Below, piece by piece: positions 18,459 through 26,978 of a stretch of DNA of 64,000 nucleotides. The DNA is taken from the NCBI RefSeq assembly GCF_900178005.1, contig NZ_FXBS01000004.1:186001-250000 (forward strand), given 5' to 3'. A program made the translations under genes and the position numbers. Origin of the DNA: Tuberibacillus sp. Marseille-P3662 (lineage in GTDB: Bacteria > Bacillota > Bacilli > Bacillales > Sporolactobacillaceae). The notes beneath the pieces are model-generated. The model ran no database searches. It worked only from the letters and a program-made list of their open reading frames with translations, and was not told where the DNA came from. Each line of letters opens with the position of its first letter. Within the stretch, counting starts at the first letter, position 1.

Positions 18459-18938
18459 ATGAGCGTCTATGATTTTTCAGCTAAAACAATCATGGGTGAG
18501 GACAAAGCGTTATCGGATTACAAAGGTGATGTGCTTTTAATCGTGAATACCGCCAGCAAATGTGGATTCACACCCCAGTATAAAGCACTGCAAGCCTTGT
18601 ATGAAAAATATCATAATGACGGACTTGAAATCCTCGGATTCCCCAGCAATCAGTTTATGAATCAAGAACCAGGATCCAATGAAGCTATTCAAGATTTTTG
18701 CCAACTCAACTACGGCGTCACATTCCCGATGTTCAGTAAAGTTGATATCAAAGGTCCAGATGCCCATCCTCTGTTCCAATATTTAACCGAACAAGCGCCT
18801 GGCTTCCTTTCAAAGCAAATTAAATGGAATTTTACTAAATTCTTGATTGACCGCAATGGCACCGTGTTGAACCGGTATGCGCCGACAACAAGGCCGGGGC
18901 AGATTGAACCTGATCTTCAGGATGTGTTAAAGCGATGA
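18459..18938 (+). CDS. Glutathione peroxidase family (thiol peroxidase)
   Basis: A 159-residue cytosolic peroxidase. The peroxidatic Cys is residue 35 (NTASKCGFT), followed by the Gln of FPSNQF near 70 and the Trp of IKWNFTKF, giving the usual catalytic triad. The residue is Cys, not selenocysteine. Bacillus homologues (BsaA/YkfE-like) most likely use thioredoxin or bacillithiol, because these bacteria lack glutathione. The start at 18459 has TGGAGGCGA upstream; an earlier ATG at 18414 lacks one. It stands alone between the T-box leader and a repeat-containing gap, and adds to the two catalases as peroxide defence. Confidence 0.93.
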   Translation: MSVYDFSAKTIMGEDKALSDYKGDVLLIVNTASKCGFTPQYKALQALYEKYHNDGLEILGFPSNQFMNQEPGSNEAIQDFCQLNYGVTFPMFSKVDIKGPDAHPLFQYLTEQAPGFLSKQIKWNFTKFLIDRNGTVLNRYAPTTRPGQIEPDLQDVLKR

Positions 18939-18961
18939 TCTGATCATCTTGCAATTTGGTT

Positions 18962-19044
18962 GACGATGCCGCCAAATGTGTAGATAATCCCGCGAATTTG
19001 GCAAATAATCACGCCAATTCAGTAAAAAATCCCACCATGTCACT
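18962..19044 (+). repeat. Degenerate 21-bp tandem repeat
   Basis: Units beginning GATAATCCCGCGAATTTGGCA (18983) and AATAATCACGCCAATTCAGTA (19004), with weaker copies before (about 18962) and after (19025, AAAAATCCCACC), follow one another with a 21-bp period in the gap after the peroxidase gene. The last copy abuts the Mistic-like stop codon. No stem-loop or reading frame explains them. Confidence 0.5.
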
Positions 19045-19302
19045 TCAACTTTCCGTTGCTTCATCATCCAAAGGTAACCATGAAAGCATTTCTTTGACGA
19101 TCGCATTCAGTTTTTGATCGACCGCATCTTCTCCAAATTTCTGCTTGGCCTTTTCAATATGTGCTAACACCTCATCGTCAAAATGGATAACGGGGACATC
19201 TTCTTCTAAATTGTTGTAGATCTCAATAATGTCCTCCAAACCTTGATTCATTTGATCGATGGCGTCGCTGAACGATTGTGTATCTGCTTCATTGGCTTTC
19301 AT
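19045..19302 (-). CDS. Mistic-like membrane-integrating protein
   Basis: An 85-residue acidic protein. It aligns by eye along its length with the core of B. subtilis Mistic (MstX): AIDQMNQGLEDIIEIYN, a PVIHFDDEV stretch, and QKLNAIVKEML correspond to conserved blocks. Mistic proteins associate with the membrane without a signal peptide and help membrane proteins insert; in B. subtilis the gene precedes the potassium channel gene yugO. No channel gene is near here. The start at 19302 has AAGGTGG upstream and leaves a 20-bp gap after the metallo-hydrolase stop, so the two are probably co-transcribed. The alignment is from memory and needs a profile search. Confidence 0.7.
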   Translation of the reverse strand: MKANEADTQSFSDAIDQMNQGLEDIIEIYNNLEEDVPVIHFDDEVLAHIEKAKQKFGEDAVDQKLNAIVKEMLSWLPLDDEATES

Positions 19303-19322
19303 TATCATCGCCACCTTTTTCG

Positions 19323-20060
19323 TTAAAATTCCCACGTCCATCCGGACGCTGCCAACGCGATTGTGCCATGATAGACGTCAGTTGCCTCAACAACGAGATT
19401 CTGATGCTCACCATAATGCGGTAAATGTGTGAGAAGCAGTTGCTTAGCTTCCGATTTTTCCGCAAGTTGCCCGGCTTCTTCACTCGTCATATGACCCGCC
19501 TTAGCACCATCCTGACCTTTATAAAAATTACATTCACTAATGAGCAAGTCGGCATCTTGGGCGAACGGTACCAAATCATTGAAATAAGCCGTATCAGCTG
19601 TAAAGACTAGCACGCTGGAACCATCGGTGATCCGCATCGCCGCGCACGGAACAGGGTGCTTAGTTTTGATAAAATCAAAATGAAACGGTCCAATGTCCAA
19701 GGGTTTTTGAATGTCATACGGAACGGCTTGAGCGATGTTATGAAAATCGAGCTGCTTAAATGATTTCGGCGCCTCCTGATGTCCATAAATCGGTAGCACC
19801 GGTAGAGGGTCATCATGCAAATAACTTTGAACGAGCCGTGCAAAGTGCAGTGGCCCAATATCAGCCACGTGATCATTGTGATAGTGCGAGACAATGACCG
19901 CATCTAGATCCGTCGGAGCGATATAATATTGTAATTGCGATAAAACAGCACTACCGCAATCAATCAGTAAATTAAAACCCTCATGTTGTAGCAGGTAACC
20001 CGTTGTGGCTTCTCCTGCTCCAGGGTAACCGCCCCAAAATCCGACAACCGTTAATTTCAT
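19323..20060 (-). CDS. yhfI: Metallo-beta-lactamase fold hydrolase, YhfI-like
   Basis: A 245-residue soluble protein of the ribonuclease Z-like MBL group. The zinc motif SHYHNDHVAD lies near residues 58-67; further ligands are expected at FTADTAY and in LLLTHLPH near 215. It begins MKLTVVGFWGGYPGAG, typical of YhfI homologues. It could be a phosphodiesterase, but the substrate is not established. It is followed by the Mistic-like gene and preceded by a small HAD gene in the same direction, with short gaps that suggest one transcript. Confidence 0.85.
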   Translation of the reverse strand: MKLTVVGFWGGYPGAGEATTGYLLQHEGFNLLIDCGSAVLSQLQYYIAPTDLDAVIVSHYHNDHVADIGPLHFARLVQSYLHDDPLPVLPIYGHQEAPKSFKQLDFHNIAQAVPYDIQKPLDIGPFHFDFIKTKHPVPCAAMRITDGSSVLVFTADTAYFNDLVPFAQDADLLISECNFYKGQDGAKAGHMTSEEAGQLAEKSEAKQLLLTHLPHYGEHQNLVVEATDVYHGTIALAASGWTWEF

Positions 20061-20079
20061 AAGACATCCCCCAAATATG

Positions 20080-20433
20080 TTATTTCTTGTTCCAAGGTTT
20101 GAATGATTGGATTTTTGCTTTTAGACTTGCGGCATCACCGTCAAACGTCATCGCGCGGTCATCAACATAGACAATAGCCGGCACTTTTTCGCCCGTGATG
20201 TCGTCGACCTCAATATCATGCTCCTGAAGCCATTGCTGAATCGCTGCCTTGCCGCCTTTATGTAAACTACGCGAAGAAACAACGACAATTTTGTACTTAT
20301 GACGTAATTCGGCAATCACTTCCTTCATTCCTTCTACCGGTGGATCTACAATGTTCTCCGCTCCCTGATAACCGCTTGTATAACTGTGAATGACACCATC
20401 AAAATCAAGCGCAACAGTCGGTTTCCCTTTCAT
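20080..20433 (-). CDS. Small HAD-superfamily protein
   Basis: A 117-residue protein with HAD motif I at residues 8-12 (DFDGV), the motif II Ser in VVSSRS and a late Asp pair in IVYVDDRAM. This is the minimal cap-less HAD core, about half the usual size, and similar proteins occur in bacteria and phages with unknown substrates. The start at 20433 follows AGAGGTGA and a run of eight T; the alternative GTG at 20445 overlaps the ribosome site. It probably heads the small operon with the YhfI-like gene 20 bp downstream. Confidence 0.75.
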   Translation of the reverse strand: MKGKPTVALDFDGVIHSYTSGYQGAENIVDPPVEGMKEVIAELRHKYKIVVVSSRSLHKGGKAAIQQWLQEHDIEVDDITGEKVPAIVYVDDRAMTFDGDAASLKAKIQSFKPWNKK

Positions 20434-20540
20434 AAAAAAAATCACCTCTCAAGACCTATTATCGCATGAGAGGTGACTAATTATCCTTCTATTACCATAT
20501 TATCTAACATATACGGACGCAATCGTCATTCTTTTGAATA

Positions 20541-20574
20541 TGAGCGCGCACTCCAAAAAATGAGCGTTCAGCCA
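20541..20574 (+). repeat. Two-unit copy of the 20-bp TGAGCG repeat
   Basis: TGAGCGCGCACTCCAAAAAA at 20541 is followed exactly 20 bp later by TGAGCGTTCAGCC. The layout matches the units of the large array at 53261-53820 (TGAGCGCTC then about six variable bases then an A-run). It lies in the gap after hemY. Confidence 0.5.
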
Positions 20575-20578
20575 AAGT

Positions 20579-21961
20579 CTATTTATTTAACAGGTCCGCC
20601 GCTTGTTCCTTGGCTTGTCGGATACAATCAGGCAAACCAACGCCATCATAGGATGCACCAGCAAGATAAATGCCAGGATAATTCTTTTCTAGGTGTTCCC
20701 GAGCTGACGCCAGCCATTCCTTCTGCCCAACTGGATATTGCGGCATCGCTTCAGGCCAACGTGAGACAACATAAAAGTCCGGTTCCGCTTCAATGTCGAC
20801 CGTGGTTCGCAAATCAGCTAATGCTGTTTGCACAATCGTCTCATCGGACTCATGAATGATCGCACTGTTTCCGGCTTTACCCACATAGCTTCTGACAAGT
20901 GCCTTTCCTTCAGGTGCTGCATGTTTCCACTTCAGATGGGTCCAAGTCGCGGCTGTGATCGCCATACTTTCACGCCTGGACACAACAAATCCTGTACCAT
21001 CTTGTCCAAGATCAACGTCATCAGCATTAAAAGCCATCGCAACGGTAGCAACCGATGTGTTTGGATCGGCATTCGGGCGCTCTAAAAATTCAGGCTCGCC
21101 AAGCAGTTGTGCCGTCACATGATGGGGTGTCGCAAATATCACTTCATCCATATCATATTGATCCCCCGTTGATGTCCGCAGTTGATAACCCGCACTCTTC
21201 TTGCCAACTGACTTTACAGCCATATTTTTTACAATATTGATCCGTGATGCCAGCTCAGCTTCTAACGCTTCAATCAGTGAACGCAAACCATTGCGCAGCG
21301 TAGCGAATTGGCTGCCCGATTTGGGTTTACCTTGACCATAGAGACCTTTGATCAAACTGCCGTGCTCACGCTCAAGTTTCATAAAATCAGGCAAGGTCGT
21401 AGCTAAGCTCAGTTTATAAATATCACCCGCATAAATGCCGGACAACAACGGGCTAATGAGATCATCGACGAGCTCCTCCCCAAAACGGCGACTGAAAAAA
21501 TCGCCAACTGAAATATCTCCATCGTAATGAAGGCTCGGGATCCACAAATCATTCAATACCCGGGCTTTACCATCAGCTGACATTAAAGAATTCCTCACAA
21601 ATGGGATTAGCTGTGTCGGCACACCCATTCGTGACGGTTTTGGCAGCGGATGAAGCTGCTGATTTTTTAAGATAAACGCTTGCCCTGTCCGATTATCAAT
21701 CAGATCATTCTCCATGTTTAAATCATGAACGAGTTCCAACATTTCCGGTTTCCGTTTTAGAAACGACTCCGGACCACGCTCAATAACAAAACCCTCTTTT
21801 TTGACAGTATCGACTTTACCCCCAAGACGGTCGGAGGCTTCGAATAGTGTAATATTAACGTTTTCTCCTTGGTCTTTAGCCCAGCGATCAAGGTAAAAGG
21901 CGGCGGTCATTCCGGTGATTCCGCCGCCAATAATGGCAATGTGTCGTGTCATATTACTCAC
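20579..21961 (-). CDS. hemY: Coproporphyrinogen III / protoporphyrinogen oxidase
   Basis: A 460-residue FAD enzyme of the HemY (CgoX) family. The FAD-binding motif [19 protein letters not shown] spans residues 8-26, and the C-terminal [15 protein letters not shown] completes the FAD site. In Gram-positive bacteria this enzyme oxidises coproporphyrinogen III to coproporphyrin III before iron insertion. It is the last gene of hemEHY; its start overlaps the hemH stop by 8 bp, indicating coupled translation. Heme made here would serve the two catalases at the start of the window among others. Confidence 0.96.
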   Translation of the reverse strand: MSNMTRHIAIIGGGITGMTAAFYLDRWAKDQGENVNITLFEASDRLGGKVDTVKKEGFVIERGPESFLKRKPEMLELVHDLNMENDLIDNRTGQAFILKNQQLHPLPKPSRMGVPTQLIPFVRNSLMSADGKARVLNDLWIPSLHYDGDISVGDFFSRRFGEELVDDLISPLLSGIYAGDIYKLSLATTLPDFMKLEREHGSLIKGLYGQGKPKSGSQFATLRNGLRSLIEALEAELASRINIVKNMAVKSVGKKSAGYQLRTSTGDQYDMDEVIFATPHHVTAQLLGEPEFLERPNADPNTSVATVAMAFNADDVDLGQDGTGFVVSRRESMAITAATWTHLKWKHAAPEGKALVRSYVGKAGNSAIIHESDETIVQTALADLRTTVDIEAEPDFYVVSRWPEAMPQYPVGQKEWLASAREHLEKNYPGIYLAGASYDGVGLPDCIRQAKEQAADLLNK

Positions 21962-22895
21962 CTGACTTGTCCAACCGTTTTAACACAACCGTTGCTAAAG
22001 CATCAATAAATGGCGCTTTCGCATTTGGCATTTCCGGACGGTAGTAATGGGCACCAAGTTCATCGGTAACGACCTTACACTCGTAGTCGTTGTCGTATAA
22101 AACTTCCAAATGATCTGCGACAAAACCGACCGGGCAATAAACAAATGTTCGATATCCATCATGTTCAAATAAATCCCGTGTTAGGTCTTGAACGTCTGGA
22201 CCCAGCCACGGATCAGAGGTATTACCTTCACTTTGCCAGCCAATCGCATAATGACTCACATTGGCTTCGTCAGCAATTAATTTCGCTGTGGCCTCCAATT
22301 GCTGTGGATACGGATCGCCATTGTTAATAATTTTTTCCGGCAAGCTATGCGCCGAAAATACAACAACTGCCTGTTCACGGTGATCAGCAGGCATTTGATC
22401 AAACGTTTGTTTAATTTGTTTCGACCAATAATGGATAAATTTTGGCTCATCATACCAGCTTTCCACAGGATAAATGGTCGGTCCACCGATGTTCTCAGTA
22501 GCTTCCGTAGCCCTGCCATTATACGATTTAACACTGAATGTGGAATAATGAGGCGCTAAGACAATACTGACAGCTTCATCAATCCCATCTTCCTTCATTG
22601 CTTTAACCCCATCCTCAATAAAAGGATGAATGTGTTTGAGTCCTAAGTAATATTGAAATTCATAATCATCCTGAATCTCATTAAGATGTTGTTGTAAGTT
22701 CTCAGCTTGCGCTTTGGTGATTTCTGCCAAAGGTGAGACTCCGCCGATTGCCTCATACCGATCTTTAAGATCTTGAAGCGCTTCTTCTGAGGGACGACGT
22801 CCATGACGAATATCCGTGTAATAAGGCTCAATATCCTCTGGTTTATATGGTGTTCCGTAGGCCATGACGAGTAGGCCCATCTTTTTTTTAGCCAT
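21954..22895 (-). CDS. hemH: Coproporphyrin III ferrochelatase
   Basis: A 313-residue ferrochelatase that inserts ferrous iron into coproporphyrin III in the Gram-positive heme route. The start [20 protein letters not shown], the catalytic-His region [11 protein letters not shown] near 185 and the Glu of [13 protein letters not shown] near 265 are family features. Length matches B. subtilis HemH (310). It overlaps hemE by one base and hemY by eight bases, a tightly coupled operon. No transmembrane segment is present; the protein is soluble, as in Bacillus. Confidence 0.97.
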   Translation of the reverse strand: MAKKKMGLLVMAYGTPYKPEDIEPYYTDIRHGRRPSEEALQDLKDRYEAIGGVSPLAEITKAQAENLQQHLNEIQDDYEFQYYLGLKHIHPFIEDGVKAMKEDGIDEAVSIVLAPHYSTFSVKSYNGRATEATENIGGPTIYPVESWYDEPKFIHYWSKQIKQTFDQMPADHREQAVVVFSAHSLPEKIINNGDPYPQQLEATAKLIADEANVSHYAIGWQSEGNTSDPWLGPDVQDLTRDLFEHDGYRTFVYCPVGFVADHLEVLYDNDYECKVVTDELGAHYYRPEMPNAKAPFIDALATVVLKRLDKSGE

Positions 22896-23947
22896 TACTC
22901 AGCACCCCCGTGATTCTTTCTTGTGTAATCATGAACAAATGTTGTTAAACGCTGTAATGTCGCAACATCCGCTTGCGGAAATATCCCGTGACCAAGGTTA
23001 AATATAAAACCTGGCTTGCTCCCGCCTTGATCTAAAATGGATTTGGTTTCGTCTTGAATCATGTCCCATGGCGCTAATAGCTTCGACGGATCCAAATTAC
23101 CTTGAATGGTTTTGTTTGGTGCCAAGTTACGCGCTTGTTCAATGGATAGGCGCCAATCCACTGATAAAACATCAGCCGGTAAATCCGCCCATTGATTAAC
23201 CAAGTGCCCTGCACCGCTGCCGAAATATATGGTCGGCACATTCATTTTTTTTACCTCAGTAAAGATCTTGTCCATCGTTGGGAAAATATATTTTTCATAA
23301 TCGTCAGTACCCAATGCCCCAACCCATGAATCGAAAACTTGAATAGCACGCGCACCCGCTTCAACTTGGCTTTTTAAATAAGTAATTGTTAGATCAGCCA
23401 ATGTATCCATAAGCTCAAACCATTCCGCAGGCTTAGCATACATAAAGCCCTTTGTTTTATGATAATTTTTGGATGGCCCACCCTCAATTAAATAGCTCGA
23501 GAGCGTGAAAGGGGCACCGGCGAATCCAATCAATGGGACGTGCAAACGATCGGTTAAAATTTGTACAGTTTCAGGAATTTCCGGTAAATCCCTTTGAACA
23601 TGTAATTGGCCGAGCTTTTGAATATCGGCCATCGACTGGATCGGATCATCGATCACAGGACCAACACCTTCGACAATGTTGACATCGACACCAATAGGCT
23701 TGAGCGGCGTCATAATATCAGCGAAAAGAATCGCTGCGTCAACCCCTAGTTGATCCACTGGCAATTGCGTGACATTAGCACAGACTTCCGGATTTTTATT
23801 AATATCGAAAAAGGAATACTGCTCACGAATTTTGCGGTATTCGGGTTGATAACGTCCGGCTTGCCGCATATACCAAACAGGTATGTGGGGAACCGTTTCA
23901 CCCCGGCAAGCTTTTAGAAAGGTATCATTAAACTGGGTCAAAAACAA
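22895..23947 (-). CDS. hemE: Uroporphyrinogen decarboxylase
   Basis: A 350-residue enzyme that decarboxylates uroporphyrinogen III to coproporphyrinogen III. The signature [16 protein letters not shown] lies near residue 25 and contains the substrate-binding Arg; the catalytic Asp lies in [10 protein letters not shown]. The frame has no suitable ATG at the expected N-terminus; TTG at 23947, shortly after AGGAAGG, gives the family-typical [12 protein letters not shown] start, with another TTG at 23941 as alternative. It is the first gene of hemEHY. Confidence 0.96.
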   Translation of the reverse strand: MFLTQFNDTFLKACRGETVPHIPVWYMRQAGRYQPEYRKIREQYSFFDINKNPEVCANVTQLPVDQLGVDAAILFADIMTPLKPIGVDVNIVEGVGPVIDDPIQSMADIQKLGQLHVQRDLPEIPETVQILTDRLHVPLIGFAGAPFTLSSYLIEGGPSKNYHKTKGFMYAKPAEWFELMDTLADLTITYLKSQVEAGARAIQVFDSWVGALGTDDYEKYIFPTMDKIFTEVKKMNVPTIYFGSGAGHLVNQWADLPADVLSVDWRLSIEQARNLAPNKTIQGNLDPSKLLAPWDMIQDETKSILDQGGSKPGFIFNLGHGIFPQADVATLQRLTTFVHDYTRKNHGGAE

Positions 23948-24212
23948 ACATCCTTCCTACTTCATACAATGCAAACCTCCATTATTGTAACTCAAATAAT
24001 AATGAGTTGCATATAATAAGTGTTACAATCTATCGATATTTTGTCAAAGATTGCTCAAGCGACTAACAAGCACGACCACCCTACCTCATTGTACCCTTTA
24101 CAAAAGTGGTTAATCGCTTCCAGTTTTTCATACATAAAATATCTATAAAAAATGGCCTTAAATGCTGCATATAAATTTGAACCCGTGGTCATCATAATGG
24201 ATGTCGTAGCAA

Positions 24213-24284
24213 TGGGATATAGCCAAGCGGTAAGGCAACGGACTTTGACTCCGTAATGCGCAGGTTCGAATCCTGCTATCCCAG
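24213..24284 (+). tRNA. trnQ: tRNA-Gln (anticodon TTG), copy 1
   Basis: A 72-nt cloverleaf starts TGGGATA and ends TATCCCA plus discriminator G. The D arm AGCCAAGCGGTAAGGC, the anticodon loop ACTTTGACT and the T arm GGTTCGAATCC are in order. The U1-A72 pair and overall sequence are as in B. subtilis tRNA-Gln. CCA is not encoded. Confidence 0.97.
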
Positions 24285-24414
24285 TTTATTTATACTCACT
24301 CAATTTCACAGCTACTTCAATATAGCACATGCGTTCGCATAGGGCCACAAAAAAATAAAAGTCTTTTTGCATAAAAATGAACCCCAGAGATCATCCTAAT
24401 AAATGTCATAACGA

Positions 24415-24486
24415 TGGGATATAGCCAAGCGGTAAGGCAACGGACTTTGACTCCGTAATGCGCAGGTTCGAATCCTGCTATCCCAG
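24415..24486 (+). tRNA. trnQ: tRNA-Gln (anticodon TTG), copy 2
   Basis: Identical in sequence to copy 1, 202 bp downstream of it. Confidence 0.97.
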
Positions 24487-24616
24487 TTTATTTATATTCA
24501 CTCAATTTCACAGCTACTTCAATATAGCACATGCGTTCGCATAGGGCCACAAAAAAATAAAAATCTTTTTGCATAAAAATGAAACCCAGAGATCATCCTA
24601 ATAAATGTCATAACGA

Positions 24617-24688
24617 TGGGATATAGCCAAGCGGTAAGGCAACGGACTTTGACTCCGTAATGCGCAGGTTCGAATCCTGCTATCCCAG
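24617..24688 (+). tRNA. trnQ: tRNA-Gln (anticodon TTG), copy 3
   Basis: Identical in sequence to copies 1 and 2, and followed by a terminator. Confidence 0.97.
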
Positions 24689-24718
24689 TATTTAAATTTG
24701 AATACCAACTTTTGAACA

Positions 24719-24747
24719 GCACACTGTTTTGCAGTGTGCGATTTTTA
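24719..24747 (+). terminator. Terminator after the tRNA-Gln array
   Basis: GCACACTG and CAGTGTGC form a perfect 8-bp stem with loop TTTTG, followed by GATTTTTATT, 30 bp after the third tRNA gene. Confidence 0.85.
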
Positions 24748-24869
24748 TTCTACAATAAAAAATAAAATGGTACGAAAGCTATATAATAAAGGCTATGTTA
24801 AAGGTCATTGTTGTTTTTGTCATGTTTAACAGAGCCATAATAAAAGGCAAAAAAGCTTGGAGGATCATT

Positions 24870-26213
24870 ATGAACCATTCAGTGGATCGAATTGAACAGA
24901 CACGTCAGTATTTGCGGAAAATGACAATTTCAACGATTTTGAATCAATATGATAGTGAACTTCTCAATTTAAATCAAGAGCAGCGGCAAACGAAATATAA
25001 AAAAATGTTAACTAGTCCCTTTCAATTTTACCGCGGCAGCGCCTACTTGTATTACTATGATGCGACTCAACTGCCGTTTTCCTACCATACACCGGAAGAC
25101 AAACCAACCTGGCTCCAAGGTGATCTTCACTTTGAAAACTTCGGTGCCTTCAAGGATAAGCAAGGCAACATTGTCTATGACACCAATGATTTTGATGAAG
25201 GTTATCTAGGATCCTACATTTATGATGTGTTCCGTATGGCTGTGAGTATCGCACTCTACTCAGAGGAAATGGACTATAGCGAGGATCAACAAAAATCTCT
25301 GATCAAACAATATTTAGATGCCTACTATTATCAATTGCTTGCATTCCATGATACGGATAAAAGTCCGAAGGCGTTTAGCTTTCACGAATCGAATACAGAA
25401 GGCCCGGTTCAAGATATTCTTCGTGATTTGAAGGACAAAGACCAAATGGAAGCCCTACACGGAATGACGACCCTTAACAACGGTATCCGCCAATTTAGAG
25501 AGGATACTGGACTCATACGGTTATCGGATGAAGAACGCAGCCAACTTGAGGCGTCATGGGGTGAATATCTTAATTCCTTGAATGTCGATTTCGATCAAAT
25601 TGACAAACGATATTTCACAATTAAGGACGCCGTTAAGATATTTGGAGCCGGAACGGGATCCATCGGTCTCACGCGATATTTTATTTTAATTGAAGGCATC
25701 GATTCTGATCAAGATGATGATGTCATCCTAGAGGCGAAAGAAGCGCGCATCCCGGCACCTGCTCACTTCTTCACTTTCGATGATCTGATTAATATCGATG
25801 AACCGAACCATGGCCGCCGCGTGATCAAGACGCAACGCGCTATGCATTATCTAGAAGATCCTTATCTGGGGCACTTCAGCATTGGTGACCATGACTTTTA
25901 CGTCAGAGAGAACACCCCTTATGATGAGGAAGTCAGTCGTGATGCATTAACGGATGAAATTAGTATGGGAAAAACAGTGAACACTATGGGCAAGGTAACA
26001 GCTAAGGTCCACGCCCGCGCTGATGAAGACGCTGGACACGATTTTCTTACGCATCAAAGTGAACAAGAAATTATCAATGTCATCGATGAGGATTTGGACG
26101 GGTTCAAACAGCAACTCACCAATTTTTCCATTTTTTATAAACATCAAGTTCACACCGATTTCAAACTTTTTCAGGCATGGTGTGCCAATGATTTCGGAAT
26201 TGAGACAGATTAG
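24870..26213 (+). CDS. DUF2252 family protein (kinase-like fold)
   Basis: A 447-residue soluble protein of the DUF2252 family. Residues near 65-110 hold the blocks FYRGSAYLYYYD, GDLHFENFG and DTNDFDEG. The second and third resemble the catalytic loop (H-x-D/N-type) and metal-binding motif of aminoglycoside-phosphotransferase/protein-kinase-like enzymes, so a phosphotransferase activity is plausible but undemonstrated. The start at 24870 has TTGGAGGATC upstream; an earlier ATG at 24795 has none. It is monocistronic, with a clear terminator, downstream of the tRNA array. The family is widespread and without a settled function. Confidence 0.88.
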   Translation: MNHSVDRIEQTRQYLRKMTISTILNQYDSELLNLNQEQRQTKYKKMLTSPFQFYRGSAYLYYYDATQLPFSYHTPEDKPTWLQGDLHFENFGAFKDKQGNIVYDTNDFDEGYLGSYIYDVFRMAVSIALYSEEMDYSEDQQKSLIKQYLDAYYYQLLAFHDTDKSPKAFSFHESNTEGPVQDILRDLKDKDQMEALHGMTTLNNGIRQFREDTGLIRLSDEERSQLEASWGEYLNSLNVDFDQIDKRYFTIKDAVKIFGAGTGSIGLTRYFILIEGIDSDQDDDVILEAKEARIPAPAHFFTFDDLINIDEPNHGRRVIKTQRAMHYLEDPYLGHFSIGDHDFYVRENTPYDEEVSRDALTDEISMGKTVNTMGKVTAKVHARADEDAGHDFLTHQSEQEIINVIDEDLDGFKQQLTNFSIFYKHQVHTDFKLFQAWCANDFGIETD

Positions 26214-26215
26214 TT

Positions 26216-26243
26216 GAAAAGTGCCTTCCGGGGCACTTTTTTT
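26216..26243 (+). terminator. Terminator of the DUF2252 gene
   Basis: AAAAGTGCC and GGCACTTTT enclose a short loop and are followed by more T, directly after the stop codon. Confidence 0.85.
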
Positions 26244-26287
26244 GATTGGCACAAGCATCTTCAATAGAACATGCCCCTCACATACAA

Positions 26288-26314
26288 AAAAAGACCGCCC
26301 TTTTGGACAGTCTT
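26288..26314 (-). terminator. Terminator of the lia-like operon
   Basis: On the minus strand AAGACTGTCC and GGCGGTCTT form an imperfect stem followed by a T-run, about 30 bp after the response-regulator stop. Confidence 0.8.
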
Positions 26315-26345
26315 ATCTTATGAGAGGTTATCACAATCATTTGTG

Positions 26346-26978
26346 TCATACGAGATCATGCTCATGTGCGTAAACAGCCGCTTGAGTGCGGTCCTGTACT
26401 TCTAACTTATGCAGCACGTTGCTCACGTGTGTCTTAACGGTCTTAATGCCAATAAAAAGTTCGTCAGCAATATCAGCATTCGTTCGCCCCTTACCAACAA
26501 GCTTAAGTACTTCCAGTTCGCGTTCGGTCAATTCATCGTGCTGATGTTGAGTATGACGCATGCGGTTAACCATTTTGCTAGCTACTTTATCATCAATAAC
26601 AGCGTCTTGCATGGTCGCCTTATGTATCGCTTCAACTATATCCTCAGAAGACGTGGTCTTTAACAAATAGCTCGTCGCGCCGGCTTCCAAGGCTGGAAAT
26701 ACTTGTTCATCATCATAAAAACTCGTTAGAATGATGATTTTACAATCCGGATAACTTTGAAGGATCTCTTTTGTAGCGGTGATGCCATCGCCATTCTCCA
26801 TTATTAAATCCATAAGAATGACGTCCGGGTACACCTCACCTGCCATAGCAACAGCACGGTTACCGCTGTCCGCTTCCCCAACAACAGTCATAGTCTCCTC
26901 AATATCAAGGTATGCTTTTAGACCCTTGCGTACCATGTCATGATCATCAACAATCATAACTTTAATAGCTTCACACAT
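26346..26978 (-). CDS. liaR: LiaR/VraR-type response regulator
   Basis: A 210-residue NarL-family regulator. The receiver domain has Asp11-Asp12 and the phosphoacceptor Asp57 (VILMDLIM); the C-terminal LuxR helix-turn-helix is TERELEVLKLVGKGRTNADIAD. Its operon partners are a LiaS-type kinase and a LiaF-like membrane inhibitor, so it belongs to the cell-envelope-stress LiaFSR (VraTSR) group. The start at 26978 follows AAGGGGGAAG and overlaps the kinase stop by 8 bp. Targets cannot be read here; no liaIH genes are adjacent. Confidence 0.93.
   Translation of the reverse strand: MCEAIKVMIVDDHDMVRKGLKAYLDIEETMTVVGEADSGNRAVAMAGEVYPDVILMDLIMENGDGITATKEILQSYPDCKIIILTSFYDDEQVFPALEAGATSYLLKTTSSEDIVEAIHKATMQDAVIDDKVASKMVNRMRHTQHQHDELTERELEVLKLVGKGRTNADIADELFIGIKTVKTHVSNVLHKLEVQDRTQAAVYAHEHDLV

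Larger units (their letters stand above)
24213..24688 (+). repeat. 202-bp tandem repeat carrying three tRNA-Gln genes
   Basis: The three tRNA genes start at 24213, 24415 and 24617, each 202 bp apart. The two full spacers of 130 bp differ at only three positions by eye, while the tRNA genes are identical. The DNA before copy 1 is a more diverged relative of the spacer. This indicates recent tandem duplication of a tRNA-plus-leader unit. Confidence 0.9.

Noticed and set aside
18459-18938. Selenocysteine glutathione peroxidase
   Set aside because: The active-site codon is TGT (Cys), not TGA, so no selenocysteine insertion is implied.
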